Made by a program: the position numbers and the translations under genes. Shown one piece after another: positions 1 through 9,031 of a DNA stretch of 64,000 nucleotides. Source of the DNA: Atriophallophorus winterbourni (Eukaryota; Platyhelminthes; Trematoda; Plagiorchiida; Microphallidae); NCBI GenBank assembly GCA_013407085.1, contig JACCGJ010000189.1, positions 16,196-80,195 of the forward strand, written 5' to 3'. The notes under the pieces are model-generated. The model ran no database searches, was not told where the DNA came from, and saw only the letters and a list, made by a program, of their open reading frames with translations. How positions within the stretch are numbered: the first letter of the stretch is position 1; each line of letters opens with the position of its first letter.

Positions 1-729
1 AAATGAAGTCAAACTTAAGCCTTATTTATTCCGCACATATCACAGAAACTGTCTTGAAACAACACGTGTTTTATGTGATAGACTTATTTATTGTTACCCT
101 GGTAGACTTCCTTCCTAACGCACAAGCATGCACTCGAATGCTAATCATCAACGAAGACTCGATCGAAACCTTACACACTGCCACCCAGAAGGGCTCTTTA
201 TTGATGGTCATTAGTTCCGTTTGACTTAGCATATCTTTGTTACGCGACAATTGTCACTGAACAACTAAGATCAACTTGATATGATTTGTATAATTTATCG
301 TTTCTATTTTCTGATCACGATGGACTGATTTATGAACTAGCAGTACAATGAAGCGTCATCTTCGAGGTGTTTGTTGAACATAGATCATGCCGAGAGCGTC
401 CAAATGATACTGATTGACCGAGTAATGCTTATCACAACCGGATATTACCACCGAATCAGTCTGTATTGTCATTTGAAACTGTGCACAGCTTGAGATACTT
501 ATGCGCTTGGTCGGTCACGACCGAAGGAGGCCAACACAGTCCAAAAGTGAAATTTCGAATGAAGCTTCTTTATTCTTTTTTTATTCTTCCTCTTACACGT
601 ATCCGATTCAAAACATTTGATCCTATTCTAAATACTTCAATGCCATTGACTTTTTAAAATCTCTATATAAAACCCACCTCATTTCTCTCAATATCAATTT
701 TAATATCAATTTCAAACGTTGAATCACAG
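1..729. other. No recognisable feature; probable intron
   Basis: No coding exon, RNA gene or repeat is recognised here. The last part (about 660-727) is T/C-rich and runs into an AG acceptor at 728-729, so at least this end is probably the intron before the immunoglobulin-domain exon that follows. Confidence 0.4.
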
Positions 730-1613
730 GTCCTAAGAATCGCCCGTGTTGAAAAACGTCATTCAGGTGTTTACATATGCAAAGCCGAAGCAACAAATTT
801 TCCCGATCACTCGAGTTATGACAACGAGCATGCCCCGGCTTCGATACTTATTCAACTTCAGGCAATTCGCGGGATCGTTTTCACACCCCCACGTTTGCTT
901 CCGGGCAGTCCGAGGGAAGTGCACACGCCACCGAAACACGAAACTGGTTTCAATGGTCAGAGTTATTCATTTAAAAAGCGGCCATATTGGGTAGAAAAAA
1001 ATTACGCCCCCATGATGCCGTCAGCGAGGTATTACATGTTACCAGGCACAAGGAATCCATTGATGGCGGAAAAGCTTGCAGGACCAAGTGCGACTTTCCG
1101 TTCCGCTAAACCCGTCATAAAAGAGGGTGGCAAGCTTGTGCTGGAATGCGAAGCAAGAGGAAATCCCAGTCCGCGAATAATTTGGTTTCGAGGTGGAGTC
1201 GGTGTGTCCTCGTTGGATAACGGAAATTCTGCCAACTTTGATCATAATATAAAGCAAACTTTGGAACATACTTCCTTGGATGAGGTTCGCCCACAACTTG
1301 GGATTCAAATAACCGATAATGGTGTGATACTGAACGAGATAACATCTGTGTCCAGCGAAGCGGAAACCGTAGAGAGACAACAAGAAAGTCAGGACGAACC
1401 AGCGGAAACGATCGTCGAGGGTTCCCATTCGAAACTTGGACGATTTGGATTAACAGTTAGCAGGCGCACTGATGCAACCGGTGAACCTGTAATCAGTGTT
1501 TCTCGCTTGACGATTTCACAGTTGAAGCCATGGGATGCAACACGATATACGTGTCTGGCGTTGCTTGATTTGAGTAACTACGGTGGTTCGGGGAACTTTA
1601 CCGATGTTGGCAG
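730..1613 (+). CDS. Immunoglobulin-domain protein, internal exon (partial gene)
   Basis: An 884-bp open exon flanked by an acceptor (CACAG, ending at 729) and a donor (CAG|GTTAGT at 1613/1614). The reading frame starting at 730 has no stop. Early residues give the end of one Ig domain: an HSGVYICKAEATN segment matches the F-strand Y-x-C signature. A second Ig domain follows at about residues 125-290: LVLECEARGNP with its B-strand Cys, IIWFRGG with the core Trp, then, after an unusually long insert of roughly 85-90 residues rich in Glu, Ser and Asn, RLTISQLKPWDATRYTC with the F-strand Cys. An N-glycosylation sequon (NFT) lies just before the donor. The domains suggest an extracellular or cell-surface adhesion or receptor protein. 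The other exons are not identified, so the family cannot be named. An apparent start at 895 is only a TTG inside the exon. Confidence 0.75.
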
Positions 1614-2040
1614 GTTAGTTTGTATCAATTATTGTTGACCAACTGTGACTTAGGTGGGGCGAAAAGTAACGAATTCATCTGGTCAGGTGTGGACATTAAC
1701 ATTGCATGTTGTTTGTTAGCATACATACGTTCATTGCGTGATTTCGTTGGTAGTAGCGATCTTGGTGAATAGCAACGGCGTAAAACTCGTTTCGTTTTTT
1801 TTAATTGACAGGCTGAAGCCATTCACTCACAAAACGGTCTCAAATATATACACTATATGAGGCGTTCTAGCTGCGTGTTTGCTGTCCAAATGAAAAGATG
1901 GCGATTTGATTATTTCAAATGTACCTAAAGTTCATAGCTCCTTCATGGCTCCTTCTGAACTGGTCGGGCAAACAAAGCTACTCAAATGTGCCAGTCTGGA
2001 GAACAGTTCATAAACGCTTAATTGCGATCGGTCAAATTTT
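1614..2040. other. No recognisable feature; probable intron
   Basis: This follows the GTTAGT donor of the Ig exon. No coding sequence or repeat is recognised. Confidence 0.35.
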
Positions 2041-2215
2041 GGACGGTAGCCCAGGTCGTTAAGGCGTGGGACTACAATGGTGATTGTCGGGGGTTCGAGT
2101 CCCACCCGAAACGAAGGATATGCACTGCTGATGAGCTCTAGTAAGAGCGAAACTCGAGTCCAGTGCTTCCATTATGGACCGTCGTGATCAACATTGTGAA
2201 TAGTTCGATGGGCTT
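2041..2215 (+). mobile_element. tRNA-derived SINE carrying a hammerhead ribozyme (Sm-alpha-like)
   Basis: The 5' part is tRNA-like: an A-box-like stretch (TAGCCCAGGTCG, from 2047) and a perfect B-box (GGTTCGAGTCC, 2092-2102), the internal RNA polymerase III promoter. A canonical hammerhead ribozyme follows at 2122-2166. A diverged second copy sits in the opposite orientation at 27800-27961, sharing both the tRNA-like head and the ribozyme region, which shows an interspersed family. The layout of a pol III promoter plus a hammerhead is that of the Sm-alpha SINE-like repeats of schistosomes. Element ends are approximate because no target duplication was identified. Confidence 0.8.
2122..2166 (+). 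ncRNA. Hammerhead ribozyme, canonical type I minimal form
   Basis: Every part of the catalytic core is present. Stem I is GCACTG (2122-2127) with CAGTGC (2161-2166), six perfect pairs. The core CTGATGA is at 2128-2134. Stem II is GCTC/GAGC (2135-2138, 2145-2148) with a six-base loop. GAAA is at 2149-2152. Stem III is a short self-complementary CTCGAG (2153-2158), followed by T2159 and C2160, the expected cleavage site. The very short stem III is typical of the minimal hammerheads of metazoan retroelements, which often act as dimers. Cleavage activity is inferred from structure. Confidence 0.85.
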
Positions 2216-2569
2216 GGCACGGACGAGTAGTCACAAATAGTTCATAGACATTTTAGCGGTACACGATCATTGACATTCATGGTTGCCAAGGATTGCGAAG
2301 CATGCTCTTATGTTGCTCACTCTACTTCAAATTCCGCCATTTGCGAATCGCAAATCTTCATAAATAAAGTAGTTTTCTAAAATTTCTACAGAGCAGTCAA
2401 ACACCCTCTAGTTTACTTCACGCAATAGTGGAATGTTACTTAGCTACTATCCGAAACTTTAGCGATACAGCTCTTAGCTTGATCGATAATCTTAGTGTAG
2501 TACATTTACCCAAGCTTGCTTCTGCTAAATCTTGTTAATCTTAACTCAAACAAGTTAACCACTGAAACA

Positions 2570-2690
2570 GAGTCAACATAACGATTATGACGTTCGATCT
2601 TCAATCGGAAGGTTTAGGTTTGTATCCCGTCCGGTTACACCCTTATGGAAACGTGTTAACTCAGATTCATACTGTATAGAGGTGATACAA
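2570..2690 (+). repeat. Possible second tRNA-like SINE family, copy 1 (degenerate)
   Basis: A B-box-like AGGTTTGTATCCC (about 2627-2639) is followed by a CCGGTTACACC-type segment and GTGTTAACTCA. The same order of motifs recurs at 36605-36730 on the same strand, where an A-box-like segment is also present. This suggests a dispersed tRNA-derived SINE. The similarity is modest and the ends are not defined. Confidence 0.3.
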
Positions 2691-2699
2691 TGAATGTCA

Positions 2700-3320
2700 C
2701 AAATAGTTGAGATCACTGCGACTGCCTGAAATTCGGACCATTCGGTGAAATTCAATCACCTCTCCGGTTTCATCCCACGGAAACCTCACATAATTGCAAG
2801 GCACAGCGGTCTAGTAAACATTAAATATTACACTTTATCCAGAAGTAAGCTCGTTCGCCGATAGTGCTCTGCAAATAACAACAAATTCAAACTTCTAGTG
2901 GCGGCTTGTGATACCCAATACGAATACAATTCCACGGAGCGTACCAAAGGTTTGCCCACCCGGAGAATAGTGATTTTTCAACATCTAACATACTTTCAAA
3001 ATACACGGATTTCCTTGAAACAGTGTGCCTCTTGTAGTTGATAGGCCCCACGTATGACGATGCGGAATAAATACTTGATATCGAATGGTACGCCGTGAAA
3101 CAACATATATAAATCACCCAGATACAATTTAATTTTATAACTTTGCCAAGTGTGTTGGGATGTATGTTACAGAATGAGTCACGGAGCTCTGACATAAAGT
3201 ACTTTCTCAATTCAGGATTCAAACCTTAACATCCAATCACATTCCAAACCAAGGGACTCTGTGAAAGACGTGTATGAATATAAGTGAATGCTCAAAGTGA
3301 TGTGTTGATCACATCCCCCG
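2700..3320. other. No recognisable feature
   Basis: No coding signal, RNA gene or known repeat is recognised. Open frames on the minus strand in this stretch have no domain signature. Confidence 0.35.
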
Positions 3321-3328
3321 AAATTACA

Positions 3329-3370
3329 CTCCACTACCGGTTTTTGGTTGTTTGCCGTCATCAGGTGGAG
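3329..3370 (-). ncRNA. Hammerhead ribozyme, near-canonical (probably inactive)
   Basis: On the minus strand, stem I is CTCCAC/GTGGAG (3365-3370 with 3329-3334), six perfect pairs. CTGATGA occupies 3358-3364. Stem III is CCGG (3337-3340), followed by TA at the cleavage position. Stem II is weak, with two pairs, and the GAAA of the core is AAAA, so this copy is likely inactive. Confidence 0.5.
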
Positions 3371-3605
3371 ACAGTAAGATTAGGTTCAGTGAGCCTTGAC
3401 CACGAATCACTATGTGATTCTGTGTTTGAACATCGTGGTTCGTTGTACGAACCCTATACAACAGTGGCATACAAGTATACTCTTGTTTACCATTTATCAA
3501 ATGTTTCAAGGCTCACTAAACCTAATCTTACTGTCTCCACCGGATGACGGCAAACAGCCAGAAACAGGTAGTGGTGTCTAAGGGATGGGGATGTGAGCAC
3601 CATAC
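3329..3605. repeat. Hammerhead-satellite repeat arranged as an inverted pair (foldback)
   Basis: Two partial copies of one dispersed repeat face outward. The left part (3329-3395) contains the complement of the motif set GTTTGCCGTCATCAGG and AGTAAGATTAGGTTCAGTGAG. The right part (3505-3590) contains the same motifs in forward orientation. About 110 bases of satellite body lie between them, including a short palindrome (GGTTCGTTGTACGAACC). The arms are about 60 bases and could form a hairpin. Each arm carries a degenerate hammerhead core. Related copies occur near 5.5, 18.5, 23.9, 33.8, 39.4, 40.7, 46.8, 51.2 and 62.5 kb. Confidence 0.7.
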
Positions 3606-3609
3606 TACA

Positions 3610-4120
3610 TAAGTGAATGCAGTTCACGAACGTTTGGCTTGCTAATAACTACTCCACACAAGTACCGACTTAGTAGGTATGCTCAGCGTTGCTCTGAAAA
3701 CTGCGCACATTTAATTACATTTAAGGCGACATCACCTGTCTGCCAACTCCAAAGCGAAAATGAATTTCGATCGAATCAATTCAAAGGATATAAAGCAGTC
3801 GGAGAATCAAACCGAGGATACCTATGCGACATGAAACTTTTTAAATCGACCCTAAAATCACATATCGCATTCCTGGTTGTCACTTTACAATGATATAAAT
3901 TGAAAGTGGCGTATTTCTACGTAATATCTTGTTCATGCTTATGTTAAATATCATTCAGGTTACATTGTACATTTTGACTTTTCAAAAGTTATTCATGAGG
4001 CTTAGCTGTGTATTTTAAAATGTTATAGTTCCGAAAGGACAGCTGTTCTTCGTAGCTCGATTTTCAAGAAATTAATCACTATTTACAAAGGTAGAAAAAG
4101 AACAGTGATATATATATATA
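3610..4120. other. No recognisable feature
   Basis: No coding signal or repeat is recognised, apart from a short TA run at about 4108-4120 next to the 3' tail of the following retrotransposon fragment. Confidence 0.35.
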
Positions 4121-4121
4121 T

Positions 4122-5330
4122 TCAATTTAAAGGTCTAAAAAGCATATGGCTCTACCAAAACCATAGAATAATATGGAAATTACGAATAACATAGGTAGTA
4201 AAACGGGATTTGTTTACTTATTGAGTGGTTCAGGAATAAGGTTAAAATCCATAGGGCAGAAAATGTTTTCAATCGGTTGCGTGGCACATGTAAATCTATG
4301 GGGTCAAGATGTATAGTTTACCTCGATGCATGGGTTCAAAGTTCAAATCTTTAATGGTGTAGGTTCAATGTTTGGATTAGTCGACATGAATTTGTCCAAG
4401 TTCGATTAGAATATATCCAATTTGGGTGAATGTGCAACATTACAGGGGAGGGAGTTTTTGGTAAAACATACACATACAGAATAAAAATACCTTCGACAGT
4501 TCATCCTCGAGTCGGGAATAAGTACTGTGAAGTCATGACTCCGTCTGGTTCGGGGTGGTAGTCGTGTGAATAGTTTATTCAGGGGATGCTTCGGGGTATG
4601 CAGTATGTTGAACATAAGAATCAAATCACCTCTATTGATGACCTTCGGTAGCCAGGGTGACCAAGCCTGAACCGCATACTCCATCGTTGGACTCAATTAC
4701 GTATTAATTATTCGATGAACAGTTTGCTTCGTGACACTCCCGAACACGCGTTTTAGCAGAAGCAGTACTCTTGACGTTTTTTCATAGATAGCCGTCGCGT
4801 TGTGTAACGGTTTCAAAATTCTGCTCACCCACACACCCAAGTCCCTCTCCTTGCCAGTGCTTTCAAGAAAATGGGAACCAAGGGTGTACGAGAAGTGGCA
4901 ATGTCGTCCAACAGTCAATACCTTGCATTTTCTGACATTGAAATAGAGTTCATTTCTAACTGACCAGTCCTGTAAGGACCACGAAGTCCAGCTGAAGCTG
5001 TCTGCAATCCTCAGTTGTGCGTACTTGTGTCCACAGCTTGATGTCATCCGCAAATAACAAGATTTTGCAGCGAACAAATTTAGGTAAATCGTTTACATAG
5101 ATCAGGGAAAGAATTGGTCCAAGCACTGATCCCTGCGGCACCCCACTCGTTACTGCAATGGGTCGTGACAAAGCAACATGAACCCTTATTCGAATGACAC
5201 GGTCGCGGAGGTAATCCCCCAATCAGGCTAATAACGAACCCTTGATGCCACATCGCTCCATTTTTTGTAAAAACAGACTGTGATTGACATGGTCGAATGC
5301 TTTTGACATATCAAGATAACAGGCGTGTAT
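4122..5330 (-). mobile_element. CR1-like LINE fragment, family b, 5'-truncated and broken
   Basis: The minus strand reads the C-terminal half of a CR1-type reverse transcriptase: YLDMSKAFDHVNH near 5300, SGVPQGSVLGP near 5130, LLFADDIKLW near 5045, and MEYAVQAWSPWL near 4670. The frame is broken several times, and about 50 codons are deleted between the AWSPWL region and GDLILMF, compared with the related copy at 11046-13065. The 3' untranslated part (4122-4400) matches that copy and ends in an AATT-rich tail, unlike the TTGAATC tails of families a, c and e. Truncation at 5330 is typical of incomplete target-primed reverse transcription. Confidence 0.85.
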
Positions 5331-5459
5331 GAGTAAAGTCATGAATTTTGTTATACTGAACTTTTTTGTGTGTACGTTGTATCAAATTTCACGACAAAAT
5401 TCAGAAATAAATGGCCACAACCTTACAGGGAGCATGCGGTTAAGTGTGCATAAACAATA

Positions 5460-5560
5460 TTATACGGTAGTGGTGCATAAGGGATGGGGATATGAGCACC
5501 ACAATACATTGGTCTTTTATAAGCGCTTCGAGCTCTTCACCACGAATCACTATGAGATTA
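5460..5560 (+). repeat. Hammerhead-satellite repeat fragment
   Basis: It shares GGTAGTGGTG, AAGGGATGGGGAT and the TAAGCGC-TCGAG-ACCACGAATCACTAT order with the copies at 3.4, 46.8 and 51.2 kb. The ribozyme core itself is missing except for the last bases. Confidence 0.6.
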
Positions 5561-5579
5561 TTTTATTAGAGTTGTCCAA

Positions 5580-5800
5580 TGTTATTCATATATTTATTCA
5601 TATTTATACGTCGATAAAAAGGCTGTGATTTACGAGACCCACAAAAAAGCACTTTGCGTCGAATCATAAAAATATCATAAAATATTGTTCCAGACTATTA
5701 GCAAACGAAAAATCTTACTTGTTCACGTGAGCATCTAGTGATTTTATTAATAGCGTCAACGGTATCAGATAGTATCACGCGAGCATGCAAACTGTTACTC
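5580..5800 (-). mobile_element. CR1-like LINE 3'-end fragment, family d
   Basis: The reverse complement matches the last codons and 3' UTR of the family-d element at 38650-39345: the segment around CAATCTGGAACC-type codons, then GACCCACAAA and a tail with TTTATTCAT repeats. It is only the extreme 3' end of an insertion. Confidence 0.6.
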
Positions 5801-5927
5801 AATTGTACAGTGAGGATAGAAAATGGGTATTTGGAGCAACTCAACCTGCTATGTTGTTGATAGAGGTTTAACAGGTGACTGCGCAGCTGTGTTTTATGAT
5901 ACAGATATTAAATTGTCTGCAAGGATG

Positions 5928-6000
5928 GGTTCAAGATTCAATATTCAAGAATTTATGGTCACAAAACGCACATAGCTTCACAATTACCATATCATAGTAA
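5928..6000 (-). mobile_element. CR1-like LINE 3'-tail fragment, family e type
   Basis: The reverse complement resembles the last ~70 bases of the element ending at 61975, with TAATTGTGAAGCTAT and then TTGAATC-type tail repeats. It lies directly against the tail of the full-length family-a element, so one insertion landed in or beside the other. Confidence 0.5.
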
Positions 6001-6224
6001 TAGGTTCAAGATTCAAGATTCAAGATTTATGGTTAAAAAAGCAAATTGCTGTACAATACCATAGGATATACGTATAAAAAATTATAAATAAAAAAATCGT
6101 TACTTGTATGATCATATCCATGTTCTTCATAGTTGGAGCAAAAATAATCCTCAATGGCAACACAGACTGAGGGAAAAGAATCTTTGGATGGACGGTAGTT
6201 CCGTGCGTTAAAAAAATATAGACA

Positions 6225-8978
6225 TCAATAGGTAGGGGCCAACGCAGTAGTTCTCAACATAAGGTTTCGTAACCTTTGTTTAAAGATGTGCTCGTTCGCC
6301 GAGGTAACGATATCTATCGGCAAGCTATTCCACAAGAAGCATACACGAACAGCGAAGAAGTGACGACGACAGTTCAATCGTGAGTGTGGGATTTGAAGGG
6401 TCAAAGGGTGGCTGCGTGTGGGGACAACCGAACCAAACGTGAAGAGGTGTTTGAGAGGGTGGGATTTCGCATAGATGATTCGATATGTCAGAGTGAGGTC
6501 GTGTAGGATACGCCTGCGCTCGAGGGTGCACAGTCCAAGTCTGGTCAGTCGCTGCTCAAAGGGTAAATTATTCAATCCGGTAACAATTTTGGTTGCCTTG
6601 TGATAAATTCGTTCGAGGAGCGAGATGTTTTTTTCCATCCATGGCGTCCAAGCTTGTACAGCGTAGTCAACGACAGGATGTATGTAAGTGTTTAGTAATT
6701 TCGTGAGTGAGTGTGGTGGGAAACGTCCGAAAATGCGTTTCAGTAAACCTAGCAAGCTGCACGCACGCTTGTAGACGGCTTCGCACTGTAGGCTGTTCTT
6801 CAAAGTGCCAGACACCAAGATTCCGAGATCTTTTTGTGATGTACTCCATTCAAGCGGGTGGCTGCCAAGTGTATAGGTAAAGGGAAAAGGTTTTCCGACT
6901 TGCAACATTTTGCACTTGCGGAAATTAAATGGCAGTTTGTTTTGGATTGACCACTGGTGCAGCTTATTCAAATCTCCTTGCAGAACATGACAGTCCTCGA
7001 TAGAGTTGACCTTCGTCCAGATTTTTACATCATCTGCGAATAAAACAAGCTTACATGCTAGTAAGTTCGGTAGATCGTTTATAAATATGAGGAACAGTAT
7101 TGGACCGAGAACCGAACCCTGAGGGACTCCGCTCGTGGCTTCAATTGTTCGAGAAGTTTCACCATCTATTCTGACTTTTACTTTGCGTCCAGACAGGTAA
7201 CTTGTGAACCATGTTAGTAGGTTTCCGATGACGCCAACATTCTGCAGTTTCTGAAGCAGTAAGGAGTGATTCACTCTGTCGAATGCTTTAGATATATCTA
7301 AGTAACCGGCATGGACGGAACCCCCTTGGTCTAGTGCTTGCGTCCAATCATTTAGAGTCGTGAGCAAGTTAGACAGGCATGAATATGTTTTCCTAAATCC
7401 GTGTTGTGTGAAAGTTATTAGCTGATGGTTCTCGAGATGTTCAACAAGTCGTTCACACACCAGGCGTTCCAAAATTTTAGAAACCGCTGAAAGAAGCGTC
7501 ACGGGGCGGTAATTCGCCGGATCAGAACGACTGCCCCCTTTGTAGATTGGTGTGATAACACCGGTTTTCCATTGAGTTGGTACGGTTCCCGTATTCAATG
7601 AGTGCCTGAATAGACCACTTAGTGGGCCACAAAGCTCCAGCTCGCATGACTTCAGAACAGCGGGTGTTATTCCATCCTCTCCTGGTGATTTGCGAACGTT
7701 CAGTCCGCGTAAATGTTTTCGCACAACCGTAGGATTTACCTCGATGTTGCTAAGGCATTCGACTGGTAGTGGGTGCGGCAAAGACGTCAGCGTTGACACG
7801 TTCTTTGGACAAAATACTTGCGCATAAAATGATATTAGGGCATCAGCTGTATCCTTGACATTATCAGTCAGTCCGTTCTCTGTCTGGATAGGAAATACAC
7901 CTGGCTTAACCTTGGTCGCGGCGTTTACGATGGTGTACAGCAACTTAGGTTGTCGTTCCATCTGGTCGATCAGCTTCCAATGGTGATATTGCTTGTCTTC
8001 TCGAATTAGGGACGTCACCTTGTTACGAAAACTACGAAAGTGTTCCCAGGATGCGTCTGTTCGTATTATTTTGTGTGCAGCCCATGCGGAATTTCGCATG
8101 GCTATCCACTTCCGAGTGCGGCTTCGAAGTTTGAAGCAAAATGTTATTGATTTCCTTTTGGGAACACAGGTAGAATTGTCGTCTAGTTTTGTACCGATAT
8201 AACTTAACAGACTAGAACAATGAGTATCAGCATTCGTAAGATCGAGATGTTTTCCCTCCATAATCGTAATGACACCGCGAAGGCCGAAGTAATCGACTCT
8301 CTTGATGAACTTAACGTCGCCCGACGCCCTTCTGGCGTTGCACACGAATTCGAAGGACAACACAAGATGGTCACTTAGCCCCAAAGGACTATGATACTGC
8401 ACTGACTCCACGGCTGTTGCTTCGGAGGTTAAAACCAGATCTAGAATTGATGATTCATTGAGGCCCCTTTGTCGAGTGAATGAATGGACATGGTTGTATA
8501 GGGGAGTGAAAGTGATAATCTCACGGAATTTGTGCTCAAAGGATTGCTGAGTATGCACACTTTTGGTGTAGAGATGTGGGAGGTTAAAATCACCCATTAT
8601 TAACAATTGGCATCCTCTAAGATTTCCAGCGTTGCGCATCATTTGTAACAACGTTTCATTGTGGGCATCGGAAGAGTTGGGCGAGCGGTAGATCACACCA
8701 AGTATACAGTTCTCTCCAGTTTCCAAGCGAAGGCAACACCACATGGTGTCCTCTAGCTCAAACCTTGTGTCCGGTACAGCTGTGCATTGAAGACGTTCGT
8801 TATAATACAAAGCAACTCCACCACCTGATCTTGAACGGTCTCGTCGAAGTAGGATCATGTTGGGAAGTGCCAGCTCGCAATCGTTAACCTGATCGTAAAA
8901 CCATGTTTCCGTAACAGCAATGATGTCAGCAGAAAACTGAGCGTTAAAGTGAGACAATTCGGCGATTTTGTTCCGCAA
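6225..8978 (-). CDS. CR1-like ORF2: endonuclease-reverse transcriptase
   Basis: A 917-residue open frame beginning at a TTG codon; the same frame stays open upstream past 9031 and overlaps the end of ORF1, so the true start is earlier. The N-terminal ~230 residues are an apurinic-type endonuclease: VTETWF with the catalytic Glu, LLIMGDFNLPHL, and LSDHLVLSFEF with the Asp-His pair. The reverse transcriptase spans about residues 330-720: VRKSPGEDGITP, YKGGSRSDPANYRPV, YLDISKAFDRVNH with the motif A Asp, SGVPQGSVLGPILFL, and LVLFADDVKIW with the catalytic Asp pair. The CR1 C-terminal region (TYIHPVVDYAVQAWTPW, SRLNCRRHFFAVRVCF) is intact. It nicks target DNA and copies the element RNA. All key residues are present. 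Confidence 0.93.
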   Translation of the reverse strand: MRNKIAELSHFNAQFSADIIAVTETWFYDQVNDCELALPNMILLRRDRSRSGGGVALYYNERLQCTAVPDTRFELEDTMWCCLRLETGENCILGVIYRSPNSSDAHNETLLQMMRNAGNLRGCQLLIMGDFNLPHLYTKSVHTQQSFEHKFREIITFTPLYNHVHSFTRQRGLNESSILDLVLTSEATAVESVQYHSPLGLSDHLVLSFEFVCNARRASGDVKFIKRVDYFGLRGVITIMEGKHLDLTNADTHCSSLLSYIGTKLDDNSTCVPKRKSITFCFKLRSRTRKWIAMRNSAWAAHKIIRTDASWEHFRSFRNKVTSLIREDKQYHHWKLIDQMERQPKLLYTIVNAATKVKPGVFPIQTENGLTDNVKDTADALISFYAQVFCPKNVSTLTSLPHPLPVECLSNIEVNPTVVRKHLRGLNVRKSPGEDGITPAVLKSCELELCGPLSGLFRHSLNTGTVPTQWKTGVITPIYKGGSRSDPANYRPVTLLSAVSKILERLVCERLVEHLENHQLITFTQHGFRKTYSCLSNLLTTLNDWTQALDQGGSVHAGYLDISKAFDRVNHSLLLQKLQNVGVIGNLLTWFTSYLSGRKVKVRIDGETSRTIEATSGVPQGSVLGPILFLIFINDLPNLLACKLVLFADDVKIWTKVNSIEDCHVLQGDLNKLHQWSIQNKLPFNFRKCKMLQVGKPFPFTYTLGSHPLEWSTSQKDLGILVSGTLKNSLQCEAVYKRACSLLGLLKRIFGRFPPHSLTKLLNTYIHPVVDYAVQAWTPWMEKNISLLERIYHKATKIVTGLNNLPFEQRLTRLGLCTLERRRILHDLTLTYRIIYAKSHPLKHLFTFGSVVPTRSHPLTLQIPHSRLNCRRHFFAVRVCFLWNSLPIDIVTSANEHIFKQRLRNLMLRTTALAPTY

Positions 8979-9031
8979 GCAGTGTGCATTTGTGTATAGG
9001 CATTTAACAGTGGTTTTCGTGTGTAGCGAGC

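Noticed and set aside
8..224. Small plus-strand open frame at the window start
   Set aside because: No conserved motif, no homology to anything recognised, no splice or promoter context.
2041..2110. Functional tRNA gene
   Set aside because: B-box is perfect, but the cloverleaf is incomplete and a hammerhead follows, with a second copy in the window; it is the head of a SINE.
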